Shown piece after piece: positions 7,685 to 17,046 of a stretch of 64,000 bases of DNA. A model generated the notes under the pieces. The model was not told the DNA's origin and searched no databases. It saw only the letters and a list, made by a program, of their open reading frames with translations. Made by a program: the position numbers and the translations under genes. The first letter of the stretch is position 1, and every line of letters starts with the position of its first letter. Source of the stretch: an uncultured bacterium (GTDB taxonomy: Bacteria; Bacillota; Clostridia; Lachnospirales; Lachnospiraceae); assembly GCA_947381965.1 (NCBI GenBank), contig CANCXX010000024.1:1-64000 (forward strand), given 5' to 3'.

Positions 7685-9835
7685 ATGGATTTCGACCAGT
7701 TGATGAAGGCAGAAAAAAACAGGGAATATATTTATAGTATGCGCCCTGTCTTTAACAGAAACGCATTGTTTAGTGATACCACAGGGGATTATGTGATTCC
7801 CGCTGAACCGAACCCTTATTCAAAGATTACAATTAAATTTCGTGCAGGTCTTAATAATGTTGACAGAGTTTTTCTGGTGCACAAGGGAGTCCGTCATTTA
7901 ATGCTGAAGGAAGAATGCAGCGAGTCCTTTGATTATTTTGCATGTGAAATGGAAGTGGAGGATGAAGAATTTACCTATCATTTTGAGATTCAGGTAGGAA
8001 AAATCGTATGTATTTATGATGTCAGAGGGGTGGCAAAGGAGGCGGTGCCGGAGTATGCTTTTCGCATTATTCCAGGCTTTCATACGCCCCAGTGGGCAAA
8101 AGGGGCTGTTATATACCAGATATATGTGGACCGTTTTTACAATGGAGATCCGACAAATGATGTGCTGACATCGGAATATGAATATATAGGCGATAAAACG
8201 GTACGGGTGGAGGATTGGAATAAGTATCCGGCAGTGATGGGAGTCCGGGAATTTTATGGAGGAGATTTGCAGGGGGTTCTGGATAAGATGGATTATCTGC
8301 AGGAACTTGGAGTAGATGTTATTTACTTTAATCCATTGTTTGTTTCTCCTTCCAACCACAAATATGACATTCAGGATTATGACTATATTGATCCCCATAT
8401 AGGAAAGATTGTCAGTGATGAAGGAAATCTGCTTGACCACAGCCAGCATGAAAACCGGTTTGCCACCCGGTACATTGACAGGGTTACAAACAAAAAAAAT
8501 CTTGACGCCAGTAATGAGCTTTTTGCCAAGGTGGTGGAGGAAGCACACAGAAGAGGGATGAAGGTCATTCTGGATGGTGTGTTTAATCATTGCGGTTCAT
8601 TTAATAAATGGATGGACAGGGAAAGAATTTATGAAAATGCCCAGGGGTATGAAAAGGGCGCATTTATATGCTGGGACAGCCCTTACCGGGATTATTTTCA
8701 GTTCTACAATGAATATACATGGCCATATAACTCCAGCTATGACGGCTGGTGGGGACATGATACCCTGCCCAAGCTAAATTATGAAAAATCAAGAGAGTTG
8801 ATGGATTATGTGCTGAAAATTGCTGCAAAATGGGTGTCGCCGCCTTATAATGCGGATGGATGGCGCTTGGATGTGGCTGCAGACCTGGGGCATAGTCCTG
8901 AATTTAACCATAACTTCTGGAAAGAATTCCGCAGGGCAGTCAGGGAGGCTAATCCTGACGCAATTGTACTGGCGGAACATTATGGAAGTCCCAGAGACTG
9001 GCTTAATGGCAAAGAATGGGATACGGTAATGAACTATGATGCGTTTATGGAACCTGTAACCTGGTTTTTAACAGGTATGCAGAAGCATAGTGATGACTAC
9101 AGAGGAGATTTATTTGGAAATGCGGACAGCTTTATTGGCGCCATGCGTCATCATATGTCCAGTTTTACCACTCCGTCTCTTCAGGTTGCCATGAATGAGC
9201 TTTCGAATCATGACCATTCCAGATTTCTTACCAGAACAAACAAGAAAGTAGGAAGGACAAATACCCTGGGGCCTCAGGCGGCGGATGAGGGTGTGAATAA
9301 GGCGGTTATGCGGGAAGCGGTAGTTATCCAGATGACCTGGCCGGGGGCGCCTACAATCTATTATGGGGATGAGGCGGGAGTTTGCGGTTTTACCGATCCG
9401 GATAACCGCAGAACCTATCCCTGGGGACATGAAGATTTGGAATTGATTCAGTTTCACCGGGAAATGATACGGATTCATAAGGAAAATGCGGAGATTCTTA
9501 CAGGCTCTCTTAAGTATGTTACCAACGACTACAATATTATAGGCTATGGAAGATTTAACAGAAGAGCTGCGGTGGTGGTGATTGTAAATAATAATGACCA
9601 TGAGGTGACAAGGGAAGTGTGTATATGGCCCCTTGGGATTCCAAGGGAATGTGTGGTAAAAAGACTGATGTTTACCACATGGGAAGGATATACGGCAGAG
9701 CCGGAAGAATATCAGGTAGCGGCAGGAAAAGTGAAAGTGTATCTCCCGGCAACCTCTGCAATTGTGCTCAGATATGTAAGCCCGGTTGAAGCAGCCCGGA
9801 TAAAATCGGACGCTGATAAACTTATAGACGGATGA
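7685..9835 (+). CDS. GH13 alpha-glucan hydrolase (neopullulanase/cyclomaltodextrinase-like)
   Basis: This 716-residue protein has no signal peptide and probably acts in the cytoplasm on maltodextrin-type oligosaccharides. An N-terminal beta-sandwich (about 30-130) resembles the CBM34-type domain of neopullulanases. The GH13 barrel starts at GAVIYQIYVDRF. Conserved regions are DGVFNHCG, DGWRLDVAAD (nucleophile Asp near 393), AEHYG (acid/base Glu near 430) and NELSNHDHS (third acid near 508). The exact specificity cannot be read from the motifs. A terminator separates it from ftsH, so it is its own unit, perhaps with the small gene that follows. Confidence 0.88.
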   Translation: MDFDQLMKAEKNREYIYSMRPVFNRNALFSDTTGDYVIPAEPNPYSKITIKFRAGLNNVDRVFLVHKGVRHLMLKEECSESFDYFACEMEVEDEEFTYHFEIQVGKIVCIYDVRGVAKEAVPEYAFRIIPGFHTPQWAKGAVIYQIYVDRFYNGDPTNDVLTSEYEYIGDKTVRVEDWNKYPAVMGVREFYGGDLQGVLDKMDYLQELGVDVIYFNPLFVSPSNHKYDIQDYDYIDPHIGKIVSDEGNLLDHSQHENRFATRYIDRVTNKKNLDASNELFAKVVEEAHRRGMKVILDGVFNHCGSFNKWMDRERIYENAQGYEKGAFICWDSPYRDYFQFYNEYTWPYNSSYDGWWGHDTLPKLNYEKSRELMDYVLKIAAKWVSPPYNADGWRLDVAADLGHSPEFNHNFWKEFRRAVREANPDAIVLAEHYGSPRDWLNGKEWDTVMNYDAFMEPVTWFLTGMQKHSDDYRGDLFGNADSFIGAMRHHMSSFTTPSLQVAMNELSNHDHSRFLTRTNKKVGRTNTLGPQAADEGVNKAVMREAVVIQMTWPGAPTIYYGDEAGVCGFTDPDNRRTYPWGHEDLELIQFHREMIRIHKENAEILTGSLKYVTNDYNIIGYGRFNRRAAVVVIVNNNDHEVTREVCIWPLGIPRECVVKRLMFTTWEGYTAEPEEYQVAAGKVKVYLPATSAIVLRYVSPVEAARIKSDADKLIDG

Positions 9836-9883
9836 CTGCTTTGGTTAAAAAGTAAAGAGAGGAATAGGATTTAGATAATAAGG

Positions 9884-10108
9884 ATGAAAAAAAGAAAGAT
9901 TACTATGCTTATAATATTTTTTTGCAGTTTGTTTGTGTGTCTGATATCCATACGGCTTTTCTGGAATATGGGGGCTTTTGTGGATGAATATAATACAACG
10001 CCCAGCATTGTATGCGGAGGGGAATTTTGGCTTTTAACAGACTGGCTGCGGCTTGCCCTCTCTGGTATAACGGTGCTGGTGTCAGGAATTGAGCTATTTC
10101 GGAAATAA
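9884..10108 (+). CDS. small membrane protein, unknown function
   Basis: The 74-residue product has two hydrophobic segments, about residues 8-26 and 53-68, with a basic N terminus MKKRK and a C-terminal LFRK. I recognise no family. The Shine-Dalgarno is weak: GAGAGG is about 20 nt away and AAGG abuts the ATG. The start is therefore uncertain. It sits between the GH13 gene and a terminator and may be the last gene of that transcript. Confidence 0.55.
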   Translation: MKKRKITMLIIFFCSLFVCLISIRLFWNMGAFVDEYNTTPSIVCGGEFWLLTDWLRLALSGITVLVSGIELFRK

Positions 10109-10139
10109 AAAACAGACAGGGAATAAAGACTATAATGAG

Positions 10140-10175
10140 AAGGCCGCATAAACTGTCAGTTTATGCAGCCTTTTT
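10140..10175 (+). terminator. terminator between convergent genes
   Basis: A 15-bp stem with a single C-A mismatch (10140-10154 with 10158-10172) is followed by TTTTT on the plus strand. It can also fold on the minus strand, downstream of the His/Cys-rich gene, though with a poorer T-tail. Confidence 0.85.
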
Positions 10176-10218
10176 GACATCCAGGACATTCGTACACTGT
10201 TGTACAATCAGCTATATC

Positions 10219-10698
10219 TTAGCAATGACGTCCGCCGTGATGTCCCCCATGATGTCCGCCTCCGGAGTAATACTGGCGGCTGGGCGAAGCTGCCTGATGG
10301 CTTCCATTACAGGAGTTGCATGCGTAACCGCAGGTAGCTCCCGCTGCGTAAGTACAGCCGTCACCATGCACATGGGAACAGTTTAAGGCTGATGTAACGC
10401 ACCCGGTTGCCTGACTGCAGATATGGGAGCAGTTGCCAAATACACCATTTCCGGAGTAGCAGCTGTCTGTGTGAACATGGAGGCAGTTGGCTGCCATTTG
10501 ATAGCAGTCCTGCGTATGTTCATGAGAGCATGGCGTTCCCGCCAGACATTCGGCAGTATGCGCTGCGTGATGACCGCAAAGACCTCCAACAACAACTGGC
10601 TGGGTAGCTGGCGCTGCACAGACAGGAAGGCTGGCGGTTGCAAAAACTACTGCGGCAGACACAAAAGAAGCAAGCTGCCTTTTAAATTTGAGTTTCAT
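10219..10698 (-). CDS. secreted His/Cys-rich repeat protein
   Basis: The 159-residue product begins with a typical signal peptide (basic MKLKFKR, hydrophobic core, cleavage after PVCAA). The mature chain is built from degenerate repeats of the form C-x-H-x-H-x3-C: CSHEHTQDC, CLHVHTDSC, CSHVHGDGC and a variant CSHICSQATGC. It ends in a glycine/histidine tail HHGGHHGGRHC. Such spacing suggests metal binding or disulfides; this is inference. The start follows AAAGGAGG. A hairpin GCCCT-AA-AGGGC lies just upstream of this ribosome binding site. No known enzyme domain is visible. Confidence 0.8.
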   Translation of the reverse strand: MKLKFKRQLASFVSAAVVFATASLPVCAAPATQPVVVGGLCGHHAAHTAECLAGTPCSHEHTQDCYQMAANCLHVHTDSCYSGNGVFGNCSHICSQATGCVTSALNCSHVHGDGCTYAAGATCGYACNSCNGSHQAASPSRQYYSGGGHHGGHHGGRHC

Positions 10699-10833
10699 TT
10701 TTTCCTCCTTTTATCGCCCTAAAGGGCTGATGAAACAAAAATAATTCCCTCTATGACTAAGGTATCATGTTTTTCTACTTTTGTCATCCCCTATTTGGCA
10801 AATATAATTAAGGAAAATAAAATATCGGAAAAG

Positions 10834-10862
10834 TTGAAGAGGGAGAAGCAATCTGATAAAAT
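10834..10862 (+). promoter_or_regulatory. promoter of the SDR-MoxR-DUF58-transglutaminase unit
   Basis: TTGAAG at 10834-10839, a 17-bp spacer and TAAAAT at 10857-10862, about 50 bp before the SDR start codon, in a region divergent from the His/Cys-rich gene. Confidence 0.55.
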
Positions 10863-10915
10863 AAAGATTAGTAAATAATTATCTGACAAAGAAAATGAAA
10901 GGAAGGGAAACACAT

Positions 10916-11662
10916 ATGCTATTGGAAGGAAAGGTGGCAATTGTAACGGGAGGAACCAGGGGAATTGGCTTTGAAATCGTGCGTAAGTATCTTACAAACG
11001 GAGCAAAGGTGGTTTTGTTTGGTTCCAGGCAGGAAACGGTGGATAAGGCTCTTGCAAAGCTAAAAGAAGAAAATGCAGAATGGACAGTGGAAGGAATGTT
11101 TCCAAAGCTGACAGATGCGGCAGAGGTTGAGAAGGCAATTCTGGCAGTTCAAGAGAAATTCGGGAAAATTGACATACTGGTAAACAATGCGGGAATTTCC
11201 CAGAATACACCGCTTTACAATTATACGGCAGAGGAATTTGACAAGGCAATTGACTTAAATGTGCGGGCGTTGTTTTATGCTATTTTGCCGGCCGCAAAAA
11301 TTATGAAGGAACAGGGCGGCGGCTGTATTATTAATACCAGTTCTATGGTAAGCATCACAGGGCAGCCGGCAGGGGTTGGATATCCTACCAGCAAGTTTGC
11401 GGTAAATGGTATGACAATCTCCCTTGCAAGAGAGTTGGGGAAAGACCATATCAGGGTAAATGCAGTAGCTCCTGGAGTGACAAAGACAGATATGGTTGCG
11501 GCGCTTCCACAGCAGACGGTTGACGCTATTTCAGCCAAAATTCCTGTGGGAAGGCCGGGAGAACCGGAGGAAGTTGCCAACGCCTTTTTGTATCTTGCCA
11601 GTGACCTGGCGAGTTATGTGACAGGCGAGATTTTATCAGTTGACGGAGCATGTAAGGCATAA
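10916..11662 (+). CDS. short-chain dehydrogenase/reductase
   Basis: The 248-residue protein is a classical SDR: cofactor motif GGTRGIG near residues 12-18, NNAG, the catalytic Ser in NTSSM, the YPTSK tyrosine/lysine pair near 154-158, and the SVDGA C-terminal signature. The overall pattern resembles FabG and BaiA-type hydroxysteroid dehydrogenases. The FGSRQE segment after beta-2, with Ser-Arg rather than an acidic residue, suggests NADP(H). The substrate cannot be told. The start at 10916 follows AGGAAGGG at about 10 nt; an in-frame ATG at 10895 lacks a site. Confidence 0.88.
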   Translation: MLLEGKVAIVTGGTRGIGFEIVRKYLTNGAKVVLFGSRQETVDKALAKLKEENAEWTVEGMFPKLTDAAEVEKAILAVQEKFGKIDILVNNAGISQNTPLYNYTAEEFDKAIDLNVRALFYAILPAAKIMKEQGGGCIINTSSMVSITGQPAGVGYPTSKFAVNGMTISLARELGKDHIRVNAVAPGVTKTDMVAALPQQTVDAISAKIPVGRPGEPEEVANAFLYLASDLASYVTGEILSVDGACKA

Positions 11663-11668
11663 AATATC

Positions 11669-12604
11669 ATGGAAAATTACGAATTAGCAGGGAAATTGAA
11701 AGACAATATCAATCAGGTTTTTGTGGGAAAACAAGAGGTGGTGGAAAACCTGCTGATTAGTTTTTTGGCAGGGGGTCATGTTCTTTTGGAAGATGTGCCG
11801 GGTGTGGGTAAAACCACACTGGCTTTGGCCCTGGCCAAAAGTATGGCATGTAGTTTTGGGAGAATCCAGTTTACACCGGATACGCTGCCAGGAGATGTGA
11901 CCGGAATAAGCGTTTATCATATGAAAACGGGGGAATTCTCTTATCAGCCTGGTGTGGTGATGAATCAGGTGCTTCTGGCAGATGAAATAAACAGGACTTC
12001 GCCCAAAACCCAGGCAAGTCTTTTGGAGGCCATGGCGGAAGGACATGTGACGGTGGACGGCGAAGTGCATATGCTGCCCCAGCCGTTTTTGGTGATTGCA
12101 ACCCAGAATCCGGTGGAATTTTTGGGAACCTATCCGCTGCCAGAGGCCCAGATGGACCGCTTTATGATGCGTCTTTCCATTGGGTATCCTGACAGAGAGC
12201 AGGAAATGAAGATGGCACAGCAGTTTTTGGAGGGGAAAACGCTGGATAAGATAGAAGCTGTCTGTCAGGCGGAAGATGTTCTTGCTATAAGACAGGAAGT
12301 GGCGGGAATTACCGTGAAGGAGTCTGTTCTTGGTTATATTACGGATATGGCATGGGCAACCAGAGAGGAGCCCCGTTTCCTGCTGGGAGCAAGTCCAAGG
12401 GCGCTGCTGGCGTTGGTGCGGGCGTCACAGGCCAGAGCTTTTTTGCAGAAGCGAAATTTTGTGAAGCCGGATGACGTGAAAGCAGTGGCAATGCAGGTAC
12501 TTCTTCACCGTTTGGCGTTATCTTCTGAGGCCAGAATCCAAAAGGAGAATGGGGCGGCTATTTTAAAAAGCCTGATTTTGAAAACAAAAATTCCTGTTGA
12601 CTGA
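11669..12604 (+). CDS. MoxR-family AAA ATPase
   Basis: This 311-residue AAA+ chaperone-like ATPase shows Walker A GVGKTTLA near 45-52, Walker B VLLADEINR, the sensor region ATQNPVEFLGTYPLPEAQMDRF and a C-terminal lid. MoxR proteins form hexamers that mature partner proteins. Here it starts 6 nt after the SDR gene and is followed by DUF58 and transglutaminase-like genes, the classic MoxR-DUF58-TGc cluster whose cellular role is not well defined. Confidence 0.92.
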   Translation: MENYELAGKLKDNINQVFVGKQEVVENLLISFLAGGHVLLEDVPGVGKTTLALALAKSMACSFGRIQFTPDTLPGDVTGISVYHMKTGEFSYQPGVVMNQVLLADEINRTSPKTQASLLEAMAEGHVTVDGEVHMLPQPFLVIATQNPVEFLGTYPLPEAQMDRFMMRLSIGYPDREQEMKMAQQFLEGKTLDKIEAVCQAEDVLAIRQEVAGITVKESVLGYITDMAWATREEPRFLLGASPRALLALVRASQARAFLQKRNFVKPDDVKAVAMQVLLHRLALSSEARIQKENGAAILKSLILKTKIPVD

Positions 12605-12673
12605 TATTGGATTTTGGTTTATGAGAAAGGACTATGGATTTTGGGGAAAATGGGAAGGGAAGAGTGAGGAACC

Positions 12674-13840
12674 ATGAAAATGCGCAGATGGATCTGGCTG
12701 TATTTGTGGGTACTGTCTCTGGCAGCAATCAGCAGTTATGGAGGGGCTGTCAGTTATGGAATTTTTTTCGGTATAACGCTTGTGCCGGTAATTTCACTGG
12801 TTTATCTGCTGGCGGTATATTTTCAGCTTAGGATTTACCAGCAGGCAGAGAGCAGAAACATGGTATGCGGGCAACCCATGCCATATTTTTTTGTGCTGCA
12901 GAACAATGGATATTGTGCGTTTGCCGGTATCAGTGTTGTGCTATTTTCTTCTTTCTCTTATGTGGAAGAATTACCGGGAGATGTGGAGTATGAGCTTTTA
13001 CCAGGGGATAAATGCAGGTTTGATACAAGACTGGTTTGCAGATACAGAGGAGAGTATGAAGTGGGAGTAAAGGAAATTATTATGACTGATTTTTTCCGGC
13101 TGTTTCGCATCAGATACCCTATTCCGGGAACGATTAAGGCGATTGTCCTTCCCCAGATTCCTCATATTGACCGACTTCTTAGCATTGATAATCTTTCAGC
13201 GGCGGTGCAGAAGGAAGCTTTGGGAAACCCAACGGAACCGGATATGGTAGTGCGGGATTATGTAAGGGGAGACGCGTTAAAGCAGATTCACTGGAGAGCA
13301 ACCGCCAGAGAGCAGAAGTTAAAAGTACGGCACAGGACAGGAGAGGAAAAACAGGGGATTTCGCTGCTGTGGGATACGAAACGATGGGGAAAGGAACAAA
13401 AGAAATATCTTCCCATTGAAAATAAAGTTCTGGAGGCGGTTCTTGCTCTTGGTATGTTTATGGCTGAAAGAGGTACTTCCTTCAATGCCTTTTATGGGCA
13501 AAAGGGGATTTGCAGGGAACAGGTGGAAGGAATAGGGGGATTTGACGCATTTTACAATAGTGTTTCCAAAGTAATTTTTGATGAGGGGGAGGAGTTTTCG
13601 GTCTTAATGTCGGAAGTTTTGAGGCAGGATATTTTCCTTAAAAGCAAAGTGGTATTCTGTGTGGTCAGCGGATTAAATGAAAATATTATGGGGCAGGCGG
13701 ACCGGCTGGATAAGGCCGGTATTCTGACGATTTTTTATGTGGTTACGGATGAAAACATAGAGGATTATATAAAACAAAGTAATGAGAGAAAAAAGATTAT
13801 AGTGCTGCCTGTGGAAGCCGGGCTGGAAGGGAGGCTGTAA
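12674..13840 (+). CDS. DUF58 domain-containing membrane protein
   Basis: The 388-residue protein has two membrane segments near residues 7-22 and 26-48. The DUF58 core is recognised by DYVRGDALKQIHWRATAR near residues 192-210, and a von Willebrand A-like C-terminal region follows. It is the usual partner of MoxR ATPases. Its stop is immediately followed by the ATG of the transglutaminase gene. Confidence 0.88.
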   Translation: MKMRRWIWLYLWVLSLAAISSYGGAVSYGIFFGITLVPVISLVYLLAVYFQLRIYQQAESRNMVCGQPMPYFFVLQNNGYCAFAGISVVLFSSFSYVEELPGDVEYELLPGDKCRFDTRLVCRYRGEYEVGVKEIIMTDFFRLFRIRYPIPGTIKAIVLPQIPHIDRLLSIDNLSAAVQKEALGNPTEPDMVVRDYVRGDALKQIHWRATAREQKLKVRHRTGEEKQGISLLWDTKRWGKEQKKYLPIENKVLEAVLALGMFMAERGTSFNAFYGQKGICREQVEGIGGFDAFYNSVSKVIFDEGEEFSVLMSEVLRQDIFLKSKVVFCVVSGLNENIMGQADRLDKAGILTIFYVVTDENIEDYIKQSNERKKIIVLPVEAGLEGRL

Positions 13841-16150
13841 ATGAAGATAAAACTCCGCCTGGGTGAAAAGGAAATCTGGCGTACAGCAAATGCGGGACTG
13901 CTGGTTGGCATTGGAATGTTTGTTGGGGGACCATTTTTGGGATTGGAGCCTTTTTATTTTGCGTATGTGTTTACTGTGGCGGCGGAACTGGCCATATTGA
14001 CAATTTTTAGCCTGGCGGCGGTAAGGGGGCGTATTTTGTGCCTTGCGGGAGGGCTGGGAAGTCTGATCTGTATAGGAACCATTGCCGGAGGGGATAAATG
14101 TATCTCCTTTTTCCGCTCTTATCTGCATTTTCTCATGGGAGATACCCTATGGCCTGGAGAACTGACAGTGTGGTATGGCGTCATACAGGCAATTATTTTG
14201 ACGTTGTTTTGTTACTTGCTTGCATGGGTTATGGAAAAAGATTTTCGGCTGAAAGCGGCGGCAGCGGCTACGCTTCTTTTTATTATGCTGTACTGCCTTT
14301 TTGCACAAAAGAATATTTCACAATTGGGAATGGTATTTCTCATTGGTTATGTTGCTGTCATTTATACAGAATGGACCCAGATCCGGTGGGAAAAGTCCGG
14401 TGGAAAAAGCAGGCAGGCATATATGTTATGGGTTATGCCCTTTTTGACAGCGTATCTTCTTCTAATGGCGTTTATGCCTGCACCGGAAAAACCATATGCG
14501 TGGAGGATTGTTAAGGACACTTACCACCATATGAAAGAATTTTTTATAGAACTGACCCAAAGTATTTTTCATAGCTGGCAGGAAGAGTATGACATGTCTT
14601 TAAGCGGATTTTCGGAGGAAGGGGGGCTTGGCGGCAGCTTTATGGAAAGCAATAAGGAGATAATGACGATATATGCCCCAAACGGGCTTAAGACAAATGT
14701 ATATCTTATTGGAAAGGTATACGACACTTTTGATGGAAAGCAGTGGAAGCAGCTAAATAGAGATACTTCCAAAGAACGTCTGATGGATACGGCGGAAACT
14801 TTGTATGCGGCACAAAGATATGACAGCCAGTTTCTTGCAGATTACTTGCATCCGGTAAATCTTACTATCACCTATCGTTATTTTAATACCGCTTTTTTGT
14901 TCGCTCCGTTAAAGACAGCAGCTTTAATGCGGGACATGGACTATTTGGAATTTACACAGATGGGCGGTTCTCTCTTTTTTGATAAAAAGAAAGGATATGG
15001 GACAGAATACGAAGTTACCTTTTACCAGATAAATGAAGGTCAGGAAGTCTTTTACCAGTTTTTGGAGGCACAGCAGCAGGAGGATAAGGAACTTTTACGG
15101 GAAGTGCTTGCCAATCTGGAAAGAAGGACAGGGGAATGGGTGGATGAAGAAGATATGGAACATTACAGGCAGGTGATTTATGAGTATTATCTGAGTGATG
15201 TGAATCTTTCAGAAGAGGTATTAAAATATCTGGAGAAGATAACAGAAGATGCGCGGACAGAGGTGGAAAAGCTCAGAGCAATTGAAGCGGAGCTGTCAAC
15301 CTATACTTATAGCCGGGAGATAGGGGAACTGCCAGAAAGTGTTATGGATGAAGGTAGTTTTCTGGAGTACTTTCTGCTGGAGAGCCGGAAAGGATATTGT
15401 AATTATTTTGCCACTGCTTTTGTACTTTTGGCAAGGGCAGAAGGAATACCGGCGCGATATGTTCAGGGGTTTTGTGTTCCTTCACTGGGAAGAGGGGAAA
15501 CTGTGGTTTATGCTTATATGGCACACGCGTGGCCGGAGGTGTATCTTGATGGTGTAGGATGGATACCTTTCGAACCAACGCCGGGCTATCATGCTGTGAG
15601 ATATACGCCATGGAGTTTAAAGAACAGAAATTCCGGTCAGTCAGGAAGGGAAAATAGGAAAAAGGAGCCAGACAGGGAAAAAATAATGGAGAAGGAAGAA
15701 GCGGGTCAGATAAAAGAAGGGGCTAATGTTGTCCATAGATGGAAAGATGTGGGAAAGAGCTGGGGGATGGCAGCGGCATCTGCTCTGGGTATAGTTCTTC
15801 TTCTTTGGCTTCTTGGACAATGGATAGGCAAATGGCGCTACAGGAAAATGCCGGAGGAAGGAAAATTTAAGCTGGAAGTTGAAAGAAACCTGCAGATTTT
15901 AGCCTGGATGGGATTACAAAGGGTGCCGGGAGAAACGCTGGAAGAATTTAAGAACAGGGTGGAGGAAAGTTCCTATAAGGGATTCGTAGAGTTTATTGGC
16001 AGTTATGAAGAGTTCTTATATGGAAATAAAGGCGTTGGACAGGATACGCTGGCAGAGATTAAGAGACAGCAAGAAGAGCTTGAGAAAATGCTGAAGGAAA
16101 AGAGAAGGTGGGTGTATGTATATTATAGGATAATGGGCGTCTGGCAGTAA
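13841..16150 (+). CDS. transglutaminase-like membrane protein
   Basis: This 769-residue protein has about six N-terminal membrane segments (residues 15-215), an extracytoplasmic region with a papain-like transglutaminase domain, a further membrane helix near 640-660 and a cytosolic tail. The catalytic Cys is in SRKGYCNYFA near 518, the His in AHAWPEVY near 562, and FEPTPG near 579 supplies the third position with Glu-Pro rather than the common Asp-Pro. Arrangement and length match the TgpA/DUF3488-like partner of MoxR and DUF58. The substrate is unknown. It ends the operon, followed by a strong terminator. Confidence 0.88.
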   Translation: MKIKLRLGEKEIWRTANAGLLVGIGMFVGGPFLGLEPFYFAYVFTVAAELAILTIFSLAAVRGRILCLAGGLGSLICIGTIAGGDKCISFFRSYLHFLMGDTLWPGELTVWYGVIQAIILTLFCYLLAWVMEKDFRLKAAAAATLLFIMLYCLFAQKNISQLGMVFLIGYVAVIYTEWTQIRWEKSGGKSRQAYMLWVMPFLTAYLLLMAFMPAPEKPYAWRIVKDTYHHMKEFFIELTQSIFHSWQEEYDMSLSGFSEEGGLGGSFMESNKEIMTIYAPNGLKTNVYLIGKVYDTFDGKQWKQLNRDTSKERLMDTAETLYAAQRYDSQFLADYLHPVNLTITYRYFNTAFLFAPLKTAALMRDMDYLEFTQMGGSLFFDKKKGYGTEYEVTFYQINEGQEVFYQFLEAQQQEDKELLREVLANLERRTGEWVDEEDMEHYRQVIYEYYLSDVNLSEEVLKYLEKITEDARTEVEKLRAIEAELSTYTYSREIGELPESVMDEGSFLEYFLLESRKGYCNYFATAFVLLARAEGIPARYVQGFCVPSLGRGETVVYAYMAHAWPEVYLDGVGWIPFEPTPGYHAVRYTPWSLKNRNSGQSGRENRKKEPDREKIMEKEEAGQIKEGANVVHRWKDVGKSWGMAAASALGIVLLLWLLGQWIGKWRYRKMPEEGKFKLEVERNLQILAWMGLQRVPGETLEEFKNRVEESSYKGFVEFIGSYEEFLYGNKGVGQDTLAEIKRQQEELEKMLKEKRRWVYVYYRIMGVWQ

Positions 16151-16188
16151 GTAATGAAGGAATAAAAAGGATTACCGGATTGCAAAAC

Positions 16189-16216
16189 AAAAGCTCCGGC
16201 GTATGCCGGAGCTTTT
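16189..16216. terminator. bidirectional terminator
   Basis: A perfect 12-bp stem AAAAGCTCCGGC/GCCGGAGCTTTT with loop GTAT lies between the convergent transglutaminase and lipoprotein genes. The A/T ends give T-runs on both strands. Confidence 0.92.
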
Positions 16217-16243
16217 ATGTAGCTGTAAAATAACAAAATGAAA

Positions 16244-16951
16244 TTAGTGAATCATTGCGGCTTCAATATCGCTGCCAAATCCATCCATATCGGTAGGAAG
16301 CCATGCAACCTTACTCTTGCCGCTTACCTCAACACTAAGTTTTTCACAGGTAACTGTTATTTCAACCGGTTCAGGGTCAAGCTCCATTCCTGCAAGACCA
16401 GTCATGAAATCATTGATATAATCTTGCATATATTTGTTGAATACATCCATATCGCCGTTAGCAATGGCAAGCTGATCTTCCTCAGATGCGGTAAGCTTTT
16501 CAGTCATGGTGTTGGCTGCATCAGTCATAATTGTGGTCATTGCATCAGTGGAGAAACCGGTTACTTTTAATGTAACAACTACTGAATCTTTTTCTTCAGA
16601 AGTAATCTCTGCTGTATAGGTGATTTTATTCAGCATAGTGGTCATGGAATCGGAAAGCTTCTGGATTTCCTCATCAGTCATTTCAATACCGGCAGAGGTA
16701 AGTTCGCTTTTGATTTCATCTACCATTGCGGTGTCAGCTCCTTCTTCGAAGAAAGCGCTGCGAACATCTTCTTCTGAAGCAAAACCAAGAAGGTCTTTCA
16801 TCTTTGACGCATCATCTTTGGCCGCAAGTTCAAATAAAGCGCCTACTGTCTGGTCAGCCGGAACCAGCTTTTCTCCGCAACCTGTCAGGGTCATACACAA
16901 TACTGCCATGGTTGCGATGACAGCAAGTACTTTGGTTTTCATTTTTTTCAT
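16244..16951 (-). CDS. lipoprotein of unknown function (DUF5105-like)
   Basis: The 235-residue protein begins MKKMKTKVLAVIATM and has a lipobox LTGC near residues 21-24, so it is a membrane-anchored lipoprotein. The mature part is acidic and helical with several SxM and TxM repeats. It resembles clostridial lipoproteins annotated DUF5105 or DUF4878, a weak match from memory. The start at 16951 follows AAAGGAGATAGGAG; an in-frame ATG 14 codons upstream would precede this site and is rejected. A clear minus-strand promoter lies upstream. Confidence 0.85.
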   Translation of the reverse strand: MKKMKTKVLAVIATMAVLCMTLTGCGEKLVPADQTVGALFELAAKDDASKMKDLLGFASEEDVRSAFFEEGADTAMVDEIKSELTSAGIEMTDEEIQKLSDSMTTMLNKITYTAEITSEEKDSVVVTLKVTGFSTDAMTTIMTDAANTMTEKLTASEEDQLAIANGDMDVFNKYMQDYINDFMTGLAGMELDPEPVEITVTCEKLSVEVSGKSKVAWLPTDMDGFGSDIEAAMIH

Positions 16952-16998
16952 GATAACTCCTATCTCCTTTTCTCCTTTAAATAAAAACTCCAATTAGC

Positions 16999-17027
16999 AT
17001 TATAATCCTCTAAATAAAGAATGTAAA
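16999..17027 (-). promoter_or_regulatory. promoter of the minus-strand lipoprotein gene
   Basis: On the minus strand TTTACA (17027-17022), exactly 17 bp, then TATAAT (17004-16999). The start would be near 16992, giving a 40-nt leader before the ATG. Confidence 0.75.
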
Positions 17028-17046
17028 TAGGACAAAAGTAATTATT

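Noticed and set aside
7898-8590. 230-codon open frame antisense to the first GH13 gene
   Set aside because: It is fully inside a gene with clear catalytic motifs, and its translation shows no family features.
10716-10734. CTGATGAAAC next to a hairpin, resembling a hammerhead ribozyme core
   Set aside because: There is no stem II between CTGATGA and GAAA and no matching cleavage-site stem, so the fold cannot form.
10916-11662. SDR gene as a bile-acid 3-alpha-hydroxysteroid dehydrogenase (BaiA)
   Set aside because: There is some similarity in the N- and C-terminal motifs, but no other bai gene is present and the cofactor loop suggests NADP(H); the motifs alone do not support a substrate call.
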